DNA from: Candidatus Helarchaeota archaeon | GTDB taxonomy: Archaea; Asgardarchaeota; Lokiarchaeia; Helarchaeales; HEL-GB-A | NCBI GenBank assembly: GCA_013375405.1 | Contig: JABXJU010000170.1 | Coordinates: 1-9,836 of the forward strand | Direction of reading: 5' to 3' | Length of the DNA stretch: 9,836 nucleotides | Shown here: positions 1-6,207 of the stretch, piece by piece | Layout of the letters: every line of letters begins with the position of its first letter | Position numbering within the stretch: the stretch's first letter is position 1 | Notes under the pieces: generated by a model | Databases searched by the model: none | Seen by the model: only the letters and a program-made list of their open reading frames with translations | Told to the model about the DNA's origin: nothing | Translations under genes and position numbers: made by a program

Positions 1-1
1 G

Positions 2-334
2 ACCTTTGGACAATTACTGATTGAACATGAGGCAATTAAATTCCCTCTTGTGGAAATCGCTACCGAAATCGAGTGTGCGAGATTACTAGCGTATAAAGCG
101 TCTTGGTTGGCGGATAGCGGACTATGGCACAAGAAAGAAGCATCAATGGCAAAATACTACGCAGCTGAACTGGCAGTAAAAGCTGCTATGACAGCCATGA
201 GAGTACTTGGAGGATTCGGATCTACTAAAGAATATCCAATTGAACGATTCCTCAGAGATGCAACTACATTCACAGTCGCTCAAGGAAGCCCAGAAATTCA
301 AAGATTAGTTGTCGCACGAGAATTGCTCAAATAA
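2..334 (+). CDS. Acyl-CoA dehydrogenase, C-terminal part (5' end outside window)
   Basis: This is the C-terminal helical domain of a flavin-dependent acyl-CoA dehydrogenase, which introduces the alpha-beta double bond in the first step of beta-oxidation. The frame is open from base 2, so the gene starts outside the window; the GTG at 50 is an internal valine. Visible family signatures are FGQ near the left edge, LGGFGSTKEYP, ERFLRDA and the terminal GSPEIQRLVVARELLK. The family usually has a catalytic glutamate just before the glycine of the EGTSEIQR-like motif; here that position is glutamine (CAA at 281-283, AQGSPEIQR). Some members, such as isovaleryl-CoA dehydrogenase, carry the base on another helix, which would lie upstream of the window, so activity cannot be judged. 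It ends 16 bp from the convergent membrane-protein gene. The thiolase and hydratase genes further right suggest the same pathway. The family call is firm; the substrate is unknown. Confidence 0.93.
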   Translation, partial: TFGQLLIEHEAIKFPLVEIATEIECARLLAYKASWLADSGLWHKKEASMAKYYAAELAVKAAMTAMRVLGGFGSTKEYPIERFLRDATTFTVAQGSPEIQRLVVARELLK

Positions 335-350
335 TTTCTTAAACACTGTA

Positions 351-881
351 TTATTTCTCTGAAGAAGGAGTAAATAAAATCTCAGAAAACTTATAAAATA
401 GGAGAAAAGCCAGTGTTAATCCAATAATACCTGCAATTTGGAATGTTCCAGTTAATAATTTATATATAGGAAAGAATTCGGGTGTAAATTTAATAAATTC
501 TCCATATATATCAAAAAACATACCAATAGAGCCGAGAATCGCTGCAAATAATAAGATATTCCACCCTTTACCACCAATTACAGGGTATTTTGCCCTCGCT
601 ATGAACGACACGCAAAATATGGCAATGAATACTCCTAATTCTACACATTCTAAACCAACATCAAGAGGATTAAGAGGTTTAAAAGGTTTATACTCAAGAA
701 TAAACCCTCCAACATTAAAATACGTTATCAAAAGAACAATGATTATAGTATTAATAAGAATGGCGACGTATAGGATTACTGAAGAAACTTTCTTTTTTAA
801 TAAGCCAATAACAACTCCTACATTCAATCCGATTAATAAAATAAATAGGAGTGTAATTTCTAGTTCCCACATACGCCTCAC
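351..881 (-). CDS. Predicted five-helix integral membrane protein
   Basis: I do not recognise a family. The 176-residue product is strongly hydrophobic, with five likely membrane helices at about residues 8-28, 33-53, 75-95, 108-126 and 146-164. A polar loop with several prolines (about 62-74, YKPFKPLNPLD) separates helices 2 and 3. There is no signal peptide, no cofactor motif and no cysteine pair. The chosen start is GTG at 881, with AAGGA seven bases upstream in the tail of the preceding gene; ATG at 872 is an alternative, but its nearest purine-rich sequence is only three bases away. The gene begins 10 bp after the stop of the three-helix membrane protein, which suggests co-transcription and perhaps a joint complex. 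Its role is unknown; a sensor or accessory partner of the upstream longin-like/V4R-like protein is only a guess from context. Confidence 0.75.
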   Translation of the reverse strand: MRRMWELEITLLFILLIGLNVGVVIGLLKKKVSSVILYVAILINTIIIVLLITYFNVGGFILEYKPFKPLNPLDVGLECVELGVFIAIFCVSFIARAKYPVIGGKGWNILLFAAILGSIGMFFDIYGEFIKFTPEFFPIYKLLTGTFQIAGIIGLTLAFLLFYKFSEILFTPSSEK

Positions 882-891
882 TTTTTAATCC

Positions 892-1251
892 TTATAATTC
901 CTTCCAGATTTTTACTCCATAAATAGAAATACGTATAATTCCTATTGTAATAAAAATTAAACCAATAATGGAAAAAATAGAATCCAGACGGTCTAAATTC
1001 TCTGCTAATTTTTTTCCTATTGGGTCCTCCGAACAAATCGTATCGAGTGCATCAAAAAAAGAATGAAATGCGAATACAAAAAAGCCAATCACACATTCTG
1101 GTAATCCTTCTTTGGCCAAAATACGGTGGTTTTTCCAAATAAATAATCCAATTATCCCAGCTATAATACCTACAATAAATATTCCGAGTTCAATTATAAA
1201 TGTTGGGAAATTACCCGGTTTTGGTGGCCAAATAAAATCTAATAAATACAT
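892..1251 (-). CDS. Small three-helix membrane protein
   Basis: The 119-residue product has three predicted membrane helices at about residues 16-39, 52-70 and 92-114, joined by a charged loop (about 71-91). The pattern of a helix containing FFDALD, an acidic linker and then IFSIIGLIFITIGI resembles the membrane-sensor segments in front of some archaeal and bacterial histidine kinases and cyclases, but no catalytic domain follows. This resemblance is by eye and weak. The start ATG at 1251 is preceded by an AAAGGT-like ribosome binding site about 8 bp upstream. The gene lies 85 bp downstream of the longin-like/V4R-like gene and 10 bp upstream of the five-helix membrane-protein gene, so the three probably form one transcription unit. 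Function unknown. Confidence 0.7.
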   Translation of the reverse strand: MYLLDFIWPPKPGNFPTFIIELGIFIVGIIAGIIGLFIWKNHRILAKEGLPECVIGFFVFAFHSFFDALDTICSEDPIGKKLAENLDRLDSIFSIIGLIFITIGIIRISIYGVKIWKEL

Positions 1252-1336
1252 AATACTATACCTTTCTCTCTTACTTCATTCTTCTTAAGTAAAAATCGGA
1301 GTAATTCCTATTATTATGATTTATTTAATGCTTTAT

Positions 1337-2101
1337 TTATAACTCTTTGGAAAATGAGCAAGAGGCATCCCCACGTCCCACACACGTTTTTTCAACCCAC
1401 ACATCTGATTGAAGCATGCCTTTAATAAATCCCGAGACAAAATTGCAGATAGGTTTTGTTGAGTGCTTCTTTCGACAGAAAGGACAAACGCTCAATTCAA
1501 TAATATCATCAGTCAAGTTTTTTACGACTGTGAATTTAGAGAGTTCCCTTTTTAGGTTTCTCTTTTTTACAATATTTGAAAAACGCTCCGTTAGAATTTT
1601 TTCAGCAAGAGCTTTACCAATCAATTCTTGGTATTCTAACGTATAGTTTTTATTGATATAATCGGCTAGCTTTACAATATTGGTTGGATATTCCTCAAAG
1701 AAGAGTTCTGCGATGGTTTCGCTTAATATCGAATCCATTTTACGTATAAAAGGTTGGAAAAGCATTAAATCCTTTGACCAATTAGCTAAGGTGTCTTTAT
1801 AATCATCGTAAAAGGATGTTGCGATATTATTTAACATTATCTGGATTTTACTTTCATCTAATTGAATATCTGCGAGAGCTACAAATAAGAGATCTTGGTG
1901 CTTCAAATAAATTAATTTATAATCCTTAGTCTCCATAGATTTTATATGCCCAATTTCCATTTCAGTGTCAAACATTGTATATACGACGTGAAGCAATCCA
2001 CTTACCAACGTATTATGAATGCCAAGATGGATCTTCCTATAGGTTTTATCAATATAGGGAATTCCACCTTGAAAGCCGATAATATAAATTTCGTAAATCA
2101 T
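1337..2101 (-). CDS. Longin-like / V4R-like two-domain protein
   Basis: The N-terminal 105 residues have the look of a longin or profilin-like fold: an opening beta strand (MIYEIYIIGFQGGIPYI), a region that would form a helix (about 28-44), paired strands (about 60-78, including LIYLKHQDLLFVALAD) and a following helix. Residues 125-254 resemble a V4R (4-vinyl reductase) domain, a small-molecule-binding fold common in archaea. Its cysteines are at 206 and 209 (CPFC), 219, 240 and 248, and the closing stretch CVGRGDASCSF is typical of V4R C-termini, where such cysteines may bind zinc. The protein is soluble and lies upstream of two membrane-protein genes on the same strand. It may sense a ligand and act on membrane or GTPase partners. 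ATG at 2101 has no clear ribosome binding site, and a TATA-like element lies about 30 bp upstream, so the message may be leaderless. The V4R call is fairly good; the longin call is tentative. Confidence 0.72.
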   Translation of the reverse strand: MIYEIYIIGFQGGIPYIDKTYRKIHLGIHNTLVSGLLHVVYTMFDTEMEIGHIKSMETKDYKLIYLKHQDLLFVALADIQLDESKIQIMLNNIATSFYDDYKDTLANWSKDLMLFQPFIRKMDSILSETIAELFFEEYPTNIVKLADYINKNYTLEYQELIGKALAEKILTERFSNIVKKRNLKRELSKFTVVKNLTDDIIELSVCPFCRKKHSTKPICNFVSGFIKGMLQSDVWVEKTCVGRGDASCSFSKEL

Positions 2102-2118
2102 TTTCTTTTGGATCTTTA

Positions 2119-2136
2119 AATTAAATAATATTTAAA
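2119..2136 (-). promoter_or_regulatory. TATA-like element of the longin-like/V4R-like gene
   Basis: On the minus strand this reads TTTAAATATTATTTAA, about 20 to 35 bp before the ATG at 2101. With the usual archaeal spacing of about 25 bp, transcription would start within a few bases of the ATG. That fits the absence of a purine-rich ribosome binding site and suggests a leaderless transcript. In DNA this AT-rich, the call rests on position more than on sequence. Confidence 0.45.
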
Positions 2137-2241
2137 CTCTTGTTTGTTCCTTCACCTTAAGAACTAATTCAATATTCACCCATTCCCATTACTATAAAAT
2201 TAACATTTCCGTAAAAACAGATTGATAACTAATGTAATCTT

Positions 2242-2251
2242 AAAAAAAAAA
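2242..2251 (-). terminator. T10 tract after the winged-helix gene
   Basis: Ten consecutive A on the + strand are ten T on the minus strand, 15 bp after the stop codon of the winged-helix regulator gene. Archaeal RNA polymerase terminates at such T-tracts without needing a hairpin. The tract also separates this gene from the promoter of the longin-like/V4R-like gene. Confidence 0.55.
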
Positions 2252-2266
2252 GGAATATAATTAAAC

Positions 2267-2650
2267 TTATATAATTTCATAGGGTAGTATAGACGAAATA
2301 AGATTATATTTGGTGATACGCCGATCTCTCTTATGGCGTCTACGTCTTTGACCAGATGAAGGGTTCATAATCCCATCTCGATCTTCTTTCTTGATCAAAT
2401 TTTTTTCCAATAGTAATTTTAATGCGAATCCAACGGTGCGATCAGGCATCAATGTTTCTTGTATAATTCGTTTTCTATTCATTGCGCCTTTCATTCTTAA
2501 TAAATACATAATGAATTTCGCTGAGGGAGGCAGTCTCATGATTTCTCGCTTTTGATAAAAGTGGCTTCCCAAATTTCTTTCGGTTCGTTTTCGATCAATT
2601 TTTTCATCGAGAATTGAGTTTTCAATCCCCATCTCTATACCTGCTAACAT
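2267..2650 (-). CDS. Winged-helix DNA-binding regulator, archaeal MarR-like
   Basis: A small cytoplasmic DNA-binding protein. The central part (LPPSAKFIMYLLRMKGAMNRKRII, then LMPDRTVGFALKLLLEKNLIKKE) matches the archaeal winged-helix pattern in which a helix, a 'plt..eI...t.lp.rTv..aL..L...glI' recognition segment and a wing follow each other. The wing is very basic (QRRRRHKRDRR), which would favour DNA backbone contacts, and ends with the strand ITKYNLI. No ligand-binding domain or metal site is seen. The reading frame extends to a GTG at 2665, but I prefer ATG at 2650 (127 residues): GAGGT lies 8 bp before it, and a TATA-like element at 2677-2693 would put transcription start near 2660. It is divergent to the ArsR-family gene across a repeat-bearing region, so mutual or self regulation is plausible. 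Confidence 0.78.
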   Translation of the reverse strand: MLAGIEMGIENSILDEKIDRKRTERNLGSHFYQKREIMRLPPSAKFIMYLLRMKGAMNRKRIIQETLMPDRTVGFALKLLLEKNLIKKEDRDGIMNPSSGQRRRRHKRDRRITKYNLISSILPYEII

Positions 2651-2676
2651 TTCCCATAACCTCACAAATTAATCTC

Positions 2677-2693
2677 TTTTATTAAATTTTTAA
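2677..2693 (-). promoter_or_regulatory. TATA-like element of the winged-helix gene
   Basis: On the minus strand this reads TTAAAAATTTAATAAAA. At normal archaeal spacing it predicts transcription start near 2660, downstream of the GTG at 2665 and upstream of the ATG at 2650. That supports the ATG as the real start. Confidence 0.45.
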
Positions 2694-2782
2694 CCTAAAA
2701 CTAAGCCATTTTTTTAATTTCTTCCATTTAATCATCATTTACCGATTAATTTTTAAATACCATGAAAGATTGTCGTATCGCT

Positions 2783-2819
2783 ATATAACGATATAACGAT
2801 ATAACGATATAACGATATA
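2783..2819. repeat. 8-bp tandem repeat ATATAACG, about 4.6 copies
   Basis: Four perfect head-to-tail copies of ATATAACG (2783-2790, 2791-2798, 2799-2806, 2807-2814) are followed by a partial copy, ATATA. Just upstream, TATCG at 2776-2780 forms an inverted pair with CGATA at 2789-2793, so part of the array can also be read as a dyad. The array lies in the intergenic region between two divergent regulator genes and ends 3 bp before the TATA-like palindrome of the ArsR-family gene. The position suits a set of regulator binding sites, possibly for the ArsR-like or winged-helix protein. A simple slippage-generated microsatellite is the alternative. Confidence 0.9.
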
Positions 2820-2821
2820 CC

Positions 2822-2835
2822 AATATTTAAATATT
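2822..2835 (+). promoter_or_regulatory. Palindromic TATA-like element of the ArsR-family gene
   Basis: AATATTTAAATATT is a perfect 14-bp palindrome. It lies 46 to 59 bp before the ATG at 2881, which would give a short leader of roughly 25 to 30 bases containing the GGAG ribosome binding site at 2867-2870. It directly follows the tandem repeat, so a protein bound to the repeat could block or recruit the TATA-binding protein and TFB. Confidence 0.5.
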
Positions 2836-2866
2836 TCTATACCTAGATCATTAAACAATTTTTGAC

Positions 2867-2870
2867 GGAG
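2867..2870 (+). promoter_or_regulatory. Ribosome binding site GGAG of the ArsR-family gene
   Basis: GGAG lies 10 bp before the ATG at 2881 and is one of the clearer Shine-Dalgarno-like sequences in the window. It supports that start and a leadered transcript. Confidence 0.5.
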
Positions 2871-2880
2871 TTATAAAGAA

Positions 2881-3216
2881 ATGGAAGAAATAATTGACCC
2901 CTTTGTAAATCTTTTAAAAGTATTAGCTGATTCAACACGTCTTAGAATCATTGACCTTTTAAAAAACAATGAATTGACTGCTAACAATATTGAAATTAAA
3001 TTAAATAAAAGCCAATCTACCATTTCACAACAATTAAGCAAACTTATTGCTGTAGATATTTTGCAGGTCCGTCGAGAAGGTGTAAAAAAGTATTTTAGTA
3101 TTAAAAATCCAGAAATTTTCACAATTCTTTCAGCAGTCAACGCATACATTTCAAATCGTAATAAAGAAAAAATTGAGGATATTGCCTCTAAAGACATTTT
3201 AGATACTTTATATTAA
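2881..3216 (+). CDS. ArsR-family winged-helix transcription regulator
   Basis: A compact 111-residue dimeric-type repressor. The ArsR signature starts with FVNLLKVLADSTRLRIIDLL (about 9-28), continues through the helix-turn-helix LTANNIEIKLNKSQSTISQQLSKLIAVDIL (about 32-61) and ends with the wing QVRREGVKKYFSI (about 62-74). The C-terminal helix (about 76-92) is where family members dimerise. No cysteine is present, so the classic metal site (ELCVCDL in ArsR/SmtB) is absent, and a metal-sensing role is unlikely. Upstream lie a GGAG ribosome binding site, a palindromic TATA-like element and an 8-bp tandem repeat that may be its operator. A GTPase gene follows 50 bp downstream on the same strand, possibly in the same transcript. 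The signal it senses is unknown. Confidence 0.9.
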   Translation: MEEIIDPFVNLLKVLADSTRLRIIDLLKNNELTANNIEIKLNKSQSTISQQLSKLIAVDILQVRREGVKKYFSIKNPEIFTILSAVNAYISNRNKEKIEDIASKDILDTLY

Positions 3217-3266
3217 CAAATTAACTCAATTCCCATAAAAATTCATCAAAGAGAGCGATAAAATAT

Positions 3267-3815
3267 ATGAATAGTTCAAATAAAGGAAAAAAATCCAAAA
3301 AACTTTTGCTAATAGGGTTGGATAATGCTGGAAAAACTTCGCTTTTGCTAAGTTTACAGAAAAACACAAATTTATTATCCTATTATTCCTTGAAACCCAC
3401 CCAAGGACTTAATATAGTGAATTTTCCAGATCGAGATACCCTTTTTAATATATGGGACTTTGGAGGGCAAGAACAATTTCGGAAGGATTACTTACAACAT
3501 CTAGATGAATATCTTACTGAAGTTGATAAACTTATTTTTGTTATTGATGTTCAAGATACCGAAAGATACGAAATAGCTTTGCAATATTTAGTGAGAATAA
3601 TTGAATCCCTAAAAAGGATTGAATCTAATATTGATCTTTCAATATTTTTGCATAAATTTGACCCTGGTTTAGAGAAGCTGCCTCATTTTACAGATAAGAA
3701 TATTGCATTAAACATCGTGAATAAAATAAAGAAAATTGTTCCCCCTAATTTTCACTATAAGATGTTTAAAACAAGCATTTATACGGTCTTCCAAAAAAGT
3801 TCAATGATTATTTGA
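3267..3815 (+). CDS. Arf/Rag-like small GTPase (Asgard type)
   Basis: A 182-residue Ras-superfamily GTPase. G1 is GLDNAGKTS (17-25), G2 threonine is probably T45 in KPTQG, G3 is WDFGGQE (63-69, with Q68 at the catalytic glutamine position), G4 is HKFD (129-132) and a G5-like TSI is at 169-171. The WDFGGQE and GLDNAGKT boxes are Arf/Sar-like, while HK.D in place of NK.D is a mark of Rag/Gtr GTPases; such mixed forms are known from Asgard archaea. The N-terminus (NSSNKGKKSKK) is basic and lacks a glycine at position 2 and an amphipathic helix, so eukaryotic Arf-style myristoyl anchoring is not expected. Only 11 residues follow G5, so the final helix is shorter than in Arf. A regulator gene lies 50 bp upstream and may share its transcript. 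Whether it switches membrane or signalling events is unknown. Confidence 0.92.
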   Translation: MNSSNKGKKSKKLLLIGLDNAGKTSLLLSLQKNTNLLSYYSLKPTQGLNIVNFPDRDTLFNIWDFGGQEQFRKDYLQHLDEYLTEVDKLIFVIDVQDTERYEIALQYLVRIIESLKRIESNIDLSIFLHKFDPGLEKLPHFTDKNIALNIVNKIKKIVPPNFHYKMFKTSIYTVFQKSSMII

Positions 3816-3833
3816 ATCCCTTCTTTAATCTGG

Positions 3834-3865
3834 TTTTTTATATTTATTTATTAAGAGTTTTTTTT
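3834..3865 (+). terminator. T-tract terminator after the GTPase gene
   Basis: Two T runs, T6 at 3834-3839 and T8 at 3858-3865, lie within 50 bp of the GTPase stop codon and just before the end of the convergent thiolase gene. Such runs suffice for archaeal termination. No stable hairpin was seen. Confidence 0.55.
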
Positions 3866-3874
3866 CGAATGGAA

Positions 3875-5161
3875 TCATGCATCAAGATTTTCAATAATAG
3901 TGGCAACACCTTGACCGCCACCAACACATGCATTAGCACACCCATATTTAGCCTTCTTATCCTTCAAAATTCTCGCTAAAGTGCCTGGAAGCCGCACCAT
4001 AGTTGCGCCTAACGGATGACCAATAGCAGTACTCCCGCCCATTACATTAACTTTATCCCAAGGAATATTAAATTTATCCATGCAATTCAATGTAACAATA
4101 CAGAAAGCTTCGTTAATTTCCCAATAATCAATATCTTCAGCTTTTAAACCAGCATATTCTAGTGCCTTTTGAGTAGCAGGAACTGGTCCGCGTCCCATAA
4201 CAGAGGGAGGTACCCCAGCCCAACCCATTGATACGATTTTTGCCATTGGTTCGAGACCTCTTTTCTTTGCTTCCTCAGCTTCCATGAGAACTGCAGCTGT
4301 TGCTCCAGCGTTTAAAGGTGAAGAATTCCCAACTGTTATTACTCCTTCTTTTGTGCCTTCTCTTTCGATATAACCTTTTCTCCCACCATTTTTCTTTAAA
4401 AAGAATGGTCTCGATAATCGGCGTAATTGAGAAACTTTTTCTAATGTAGATTTTCTTGCGTTCATGTCCTTGTCAACTGTCATTGGTTCCTCAAAATTTC
4501 CTTCCGTGTGTCCCTCAATAGGCATTATTTCACCTTTCAACCATCCACTTTCTTGATTTTTAACGGTTAAATTATGACTTCTTACACCAAATTTATCTAA
4601 ATCTTCCTTAGTGAACTTTGGTATTTCCTCTTCATACAATTTTTGAGCAGTTTGAAGCATATTGAAACTAGTCACCATATCTAATTCAGGACGATAGTAT
4701 TTACTCTTTTTTAACATCATTGATACATTGGGCTTTATCACCGCTTCCGCCGCGTTTCGAAGACGACCCATGTGTTCCATACCCGTTGCTAAAAAACATT
4801 TACTAAAGCCAGACATTATTTCCATTATGCCAACATGCATCCCTGATCCCGCAGAGGCGCATTGTCTGTCTATAGAGAATGAAGGAACTTCAATTGGAAA
4901 ACCCGCCAAAAAAAGAGGAGTTCGGCCCCCATATGTCCAGTTTTCACCAACACCTTGTGCTGATCCTATGGCTACATCATCTATATCTTTTCTTTCTATT
5001 CCTTTATCAGCTAACTTTTTATCAAAAAATTGTATTAATAATTCTGCAAGCAATTCATCCGCCCTGATTTCACTAAAAACATCCCTTTCGGGTGTTTTTG
5101 GTCTACAACGTGAAAAAGCCGTGCGAACATAATCAATTAACCATACTTCTTTCAATTTCAT
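3875..5161 (-). CDS. Thiolase (acetyl-CoA C-acyltransferase/acetyltransferase)
   Basis: Thiolases cleave 3-ketoacyl-CoA with CoA in the last step of beta-oxidation, or condense two acetyl-CoA in reverse. With the start at 5161 the product has 428 residues, slightly longer than the usual 390-410. The nucleophilic cysteine is C101 in IDRQCASAG, the catalytic histidine H382 in AIGHPLGA, and the second cysteine C412 in CVGGGQG; NEAF at 350-353 is also conserved. All catalytic positions are therefore present. The frame continues up to a TTG at 5227, but that extension has no family likeness and contains the TATA-like element at 5197-5205. ATG at 5161, followed by KLKEVWLIDYVRTAF, fits the family N-terminus and has GAGAGTGA upstream. 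The gene is divergent to the enoyl-CoA hydratase gene. Biosynthetic or degradative direction cannot be told from sequence. Confidence 0.95.
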   Translation of the reverse strand: MKLKEVWLIDYVRTAFSRCRPKTPERDVFSEIRADELLAELLIQFFDKKLADKGIERKDIDDVAIGSAQGVGENWTYGGRTPLFLAGFPIEVPSFSIDRQCASAGSGMHVGIMEIMSGFSKCFLATGMEHMGRLRNAAEAVIKPNVSMMLKKSKYYRPELDMVTSFNMLQTAQKLYEEEIPKFTKEDLDKFGVRSHNLTVKNQESGWLKGEIMPIEGHTEGNFEEPMTVDKDMNARKSTLEKVSQLRRLSRPFFLKKNGGRKGYIEREGTKEGVITVGNSSPLNAGATAAVLMEAEEAKKRGLEPMAKIVSMGWAGVPPSVMGRGPVPATQKALEYAGLKAEDIDYWEINEAFCIVTLNCMDKFNIPWDKVNVMGGSTAIGHPLGATMVRLPGTLARILKDKKAKYGCANACVGGGQGVATIIENLDA

Positions 5162-5196
5162 AGATTTTTCACTCTCGATTATTTTTAATTTAAGTT

Positions 5197-5205
5197 GTTT
5201 TATAG
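5197..5205 (-). promoter_or_regulatory. TATA-like element of the thiolase gene
   Basis: On the minus strand this reads CTATAAAAC, about 36 to 44 bp before the ATG at 5161, predicting transcription start near 5175. It falls inside the upstream reading-frame extension, which argues against the TTG at 5227 as start. Confidence 0.45.
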
Positions 5206-5244
5206 TTCTTAAAAAATAATTTCCCAATTTTAATTAAAAAAAGG

Positions 5245-5256
5245 AATAAATATTAA
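5245..5256 (+). promoter_or_regulatory. TATA-like element of the enoyl-CoA hydratase gene
   Basis: AATAAATATTAA lies 28 to 39 bp before the ATG at 5284, a spacing that would give a very short leader. GGTTGATT at 5273-5280 could be a weak ribosome binding site. AACC at 5264-5267 and GGTT at 5273-5276 form a small dyad between the element and the start, too short to interpret. Confidence 0.35.
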
Positions 5257-5283
5257 CAAAAAAAACCATTTTGGTTGATTTAA

Positions 5284-6111
5284 ATGTCTGAAGAAAAAAA
5301 ATTTAAACATATTAAAGTAGAAAGAATTGAAGAAGGAAATTATGCGGTAATATCTATAAATAGGCCCGACAAATTGAATGCGCTTCAAATGCTCACACTT
5401 AAAGAACTCGCAGAAGCTTTAGAACCTCTGGAACTAGACCCAAATGTTCGATGTGTAGTTATCCGTGGTACGAAAGATTTCACTAAAAAACCTGCATTCT
5501 CAGCTGGTGCTGATCTCTCCGCACCTGTCAGTCCTGATATAAAACCACGTAATTTAATACATCAATGTCACGAATTATATAGAAGACAAAAGTATTACAA
5601 CTTAATAGAAGCATTTCCCAAAATTATAATCGCTGCTGTTGATGGATATGCCTTAGGTGGGGGGCTTGAATTAGCATTAGTTTGTGATATAGTTATTGCA
5701 TCGAAGCGTTCGATTTTTGGCCAACCCGAGATCATCCGAGGTATTTTTCCTGGTAATGGCGGAACTCAGAGATTAATTCGAAGCTTAGGAATGATGAAAG
5801 CGAAAAAGATGATTATATTTGGCGAGCATTATACTGCACAGCAGATGTATGAATGGGGATTTGTCGCATATTTAGCTGATGACGATAAATTTGAAGAACT
5901 TGTACATGAAAAAGCATCATGGGTAGGAAATGCGCCTACGAAAAGTCTATTTGTAATCAAGAAATGCATCAATTATGGAACCCAAGTTCCATTAAATATT
6001 GGTTTACAACTCGAACAATTAGGATTTGGCATCAATTCTCAGTCAAAAGATGTTGTTGAAGGCTTTACCGCTTTCCTTCAAAAAAGACCTCCCAAATTTA
6101 AAGGGACATAA
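5284..6111 (+). CDS. Enoyl-CoA hydratase (crotonase family)
   Basis: A 275-residue crotonase-fold enzyme, close to the family's usual 260 residues, adding water to trans-2-enoyl-CoA in the second step of beta-oxidation. The oxyanion-hole segments are FSAGAD (72-77) and ALGGG (123-127). Both catalytic glutamates of true hydratases are present: E129 in GGGLELA and E149 in FGQPEI, matching E144 and E164 of rat mitochondrial hydratase. The GNGGTQRL segment (157-164) also matches closely. This favours hydratase over isomerase or dehalogenase members, which lack one of these residues. ATG at 5284 follows a short AT-rich leader. The gene diverges from the thiolase gene over 122 bp, so the two may share control of fatty acid or branched acyl-CoA turnover. 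The chain-length preference is unknown. Confidence 0.95.
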   Translation: MSEEKKFKHIKVERIEEGNYAVISINRPDKLNALQMLTLKELAEALEPLELDPNVRCVVIRGTKDFTKKPAFSAGADLSAPVSPDIKPRNLIHQCHELYRRQKYYNLIEAFPKIIIAAVDGYALGGGLELALVCDIVIASKRSIFGQPEIIRGIFPGNGGTQRLIRSLGMMKAKKMIIFGEHYTAQQMYEWGFVAYLADDDKFEELVHEKASWVGNAPTKSLFVIKKCINYGTQVPLNIGLQLEQLGFGINSQSKDVVEGFTAFLQKRPPKFKGT

Positions 6112-6124
6112 CCAGAGCTGTTGT

Positions 6125-6151
6125 GAAGGACTCCTTCCCCCTATCTTTTTT
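6125..6151 (+). terminator. Hairpin plus T6 terminator after the hydratase gene
   Basis: GAAGGA-C-TCCTTC (6125-6137) is an inverted repeat that can form a 5-bp stem with a three-base loop, followed by pyrimidines and T6 at 6146-6151. It lies 13 bp after the stop codon. This is the most hairpin-like terminator in the window. On the opposite strand, T6 (A run at 6188-6193) may end the convergent HEAT-TIR transcript. Confidence 0.6.
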
Positions 6152-6207
6152 CAGCCCTCACAATAATAAATTTGAGATAGACTTTTTAAAAAATAGATGA
6201 AAAGAGT

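Noticed and set aside
2783..2819. CRISPR-like array
   Set aside because: The units are 8 bp and directly abutting, with no spacers, so this is a simple tandem repeat.
3793..3870. Possible frameshift at the A6 run near the end of the GTPase gene that would add a longer C-terminal helix
   Set aside because: Adding one base gives a plausible helix at first, but the frame then runs on without a prompt stop through the terminator and into the antisense of the thiolase gene. The short C-terminus is taken as real.
5162..5227. N-terminal extension of the thiolase from the TTG at 5227
   Set aside because: The extra 22 residues do not resemble thiolase N-termini and contain the TATA-like element; ATG at 5161 fits the family and has a purine-rich upstream sequence.
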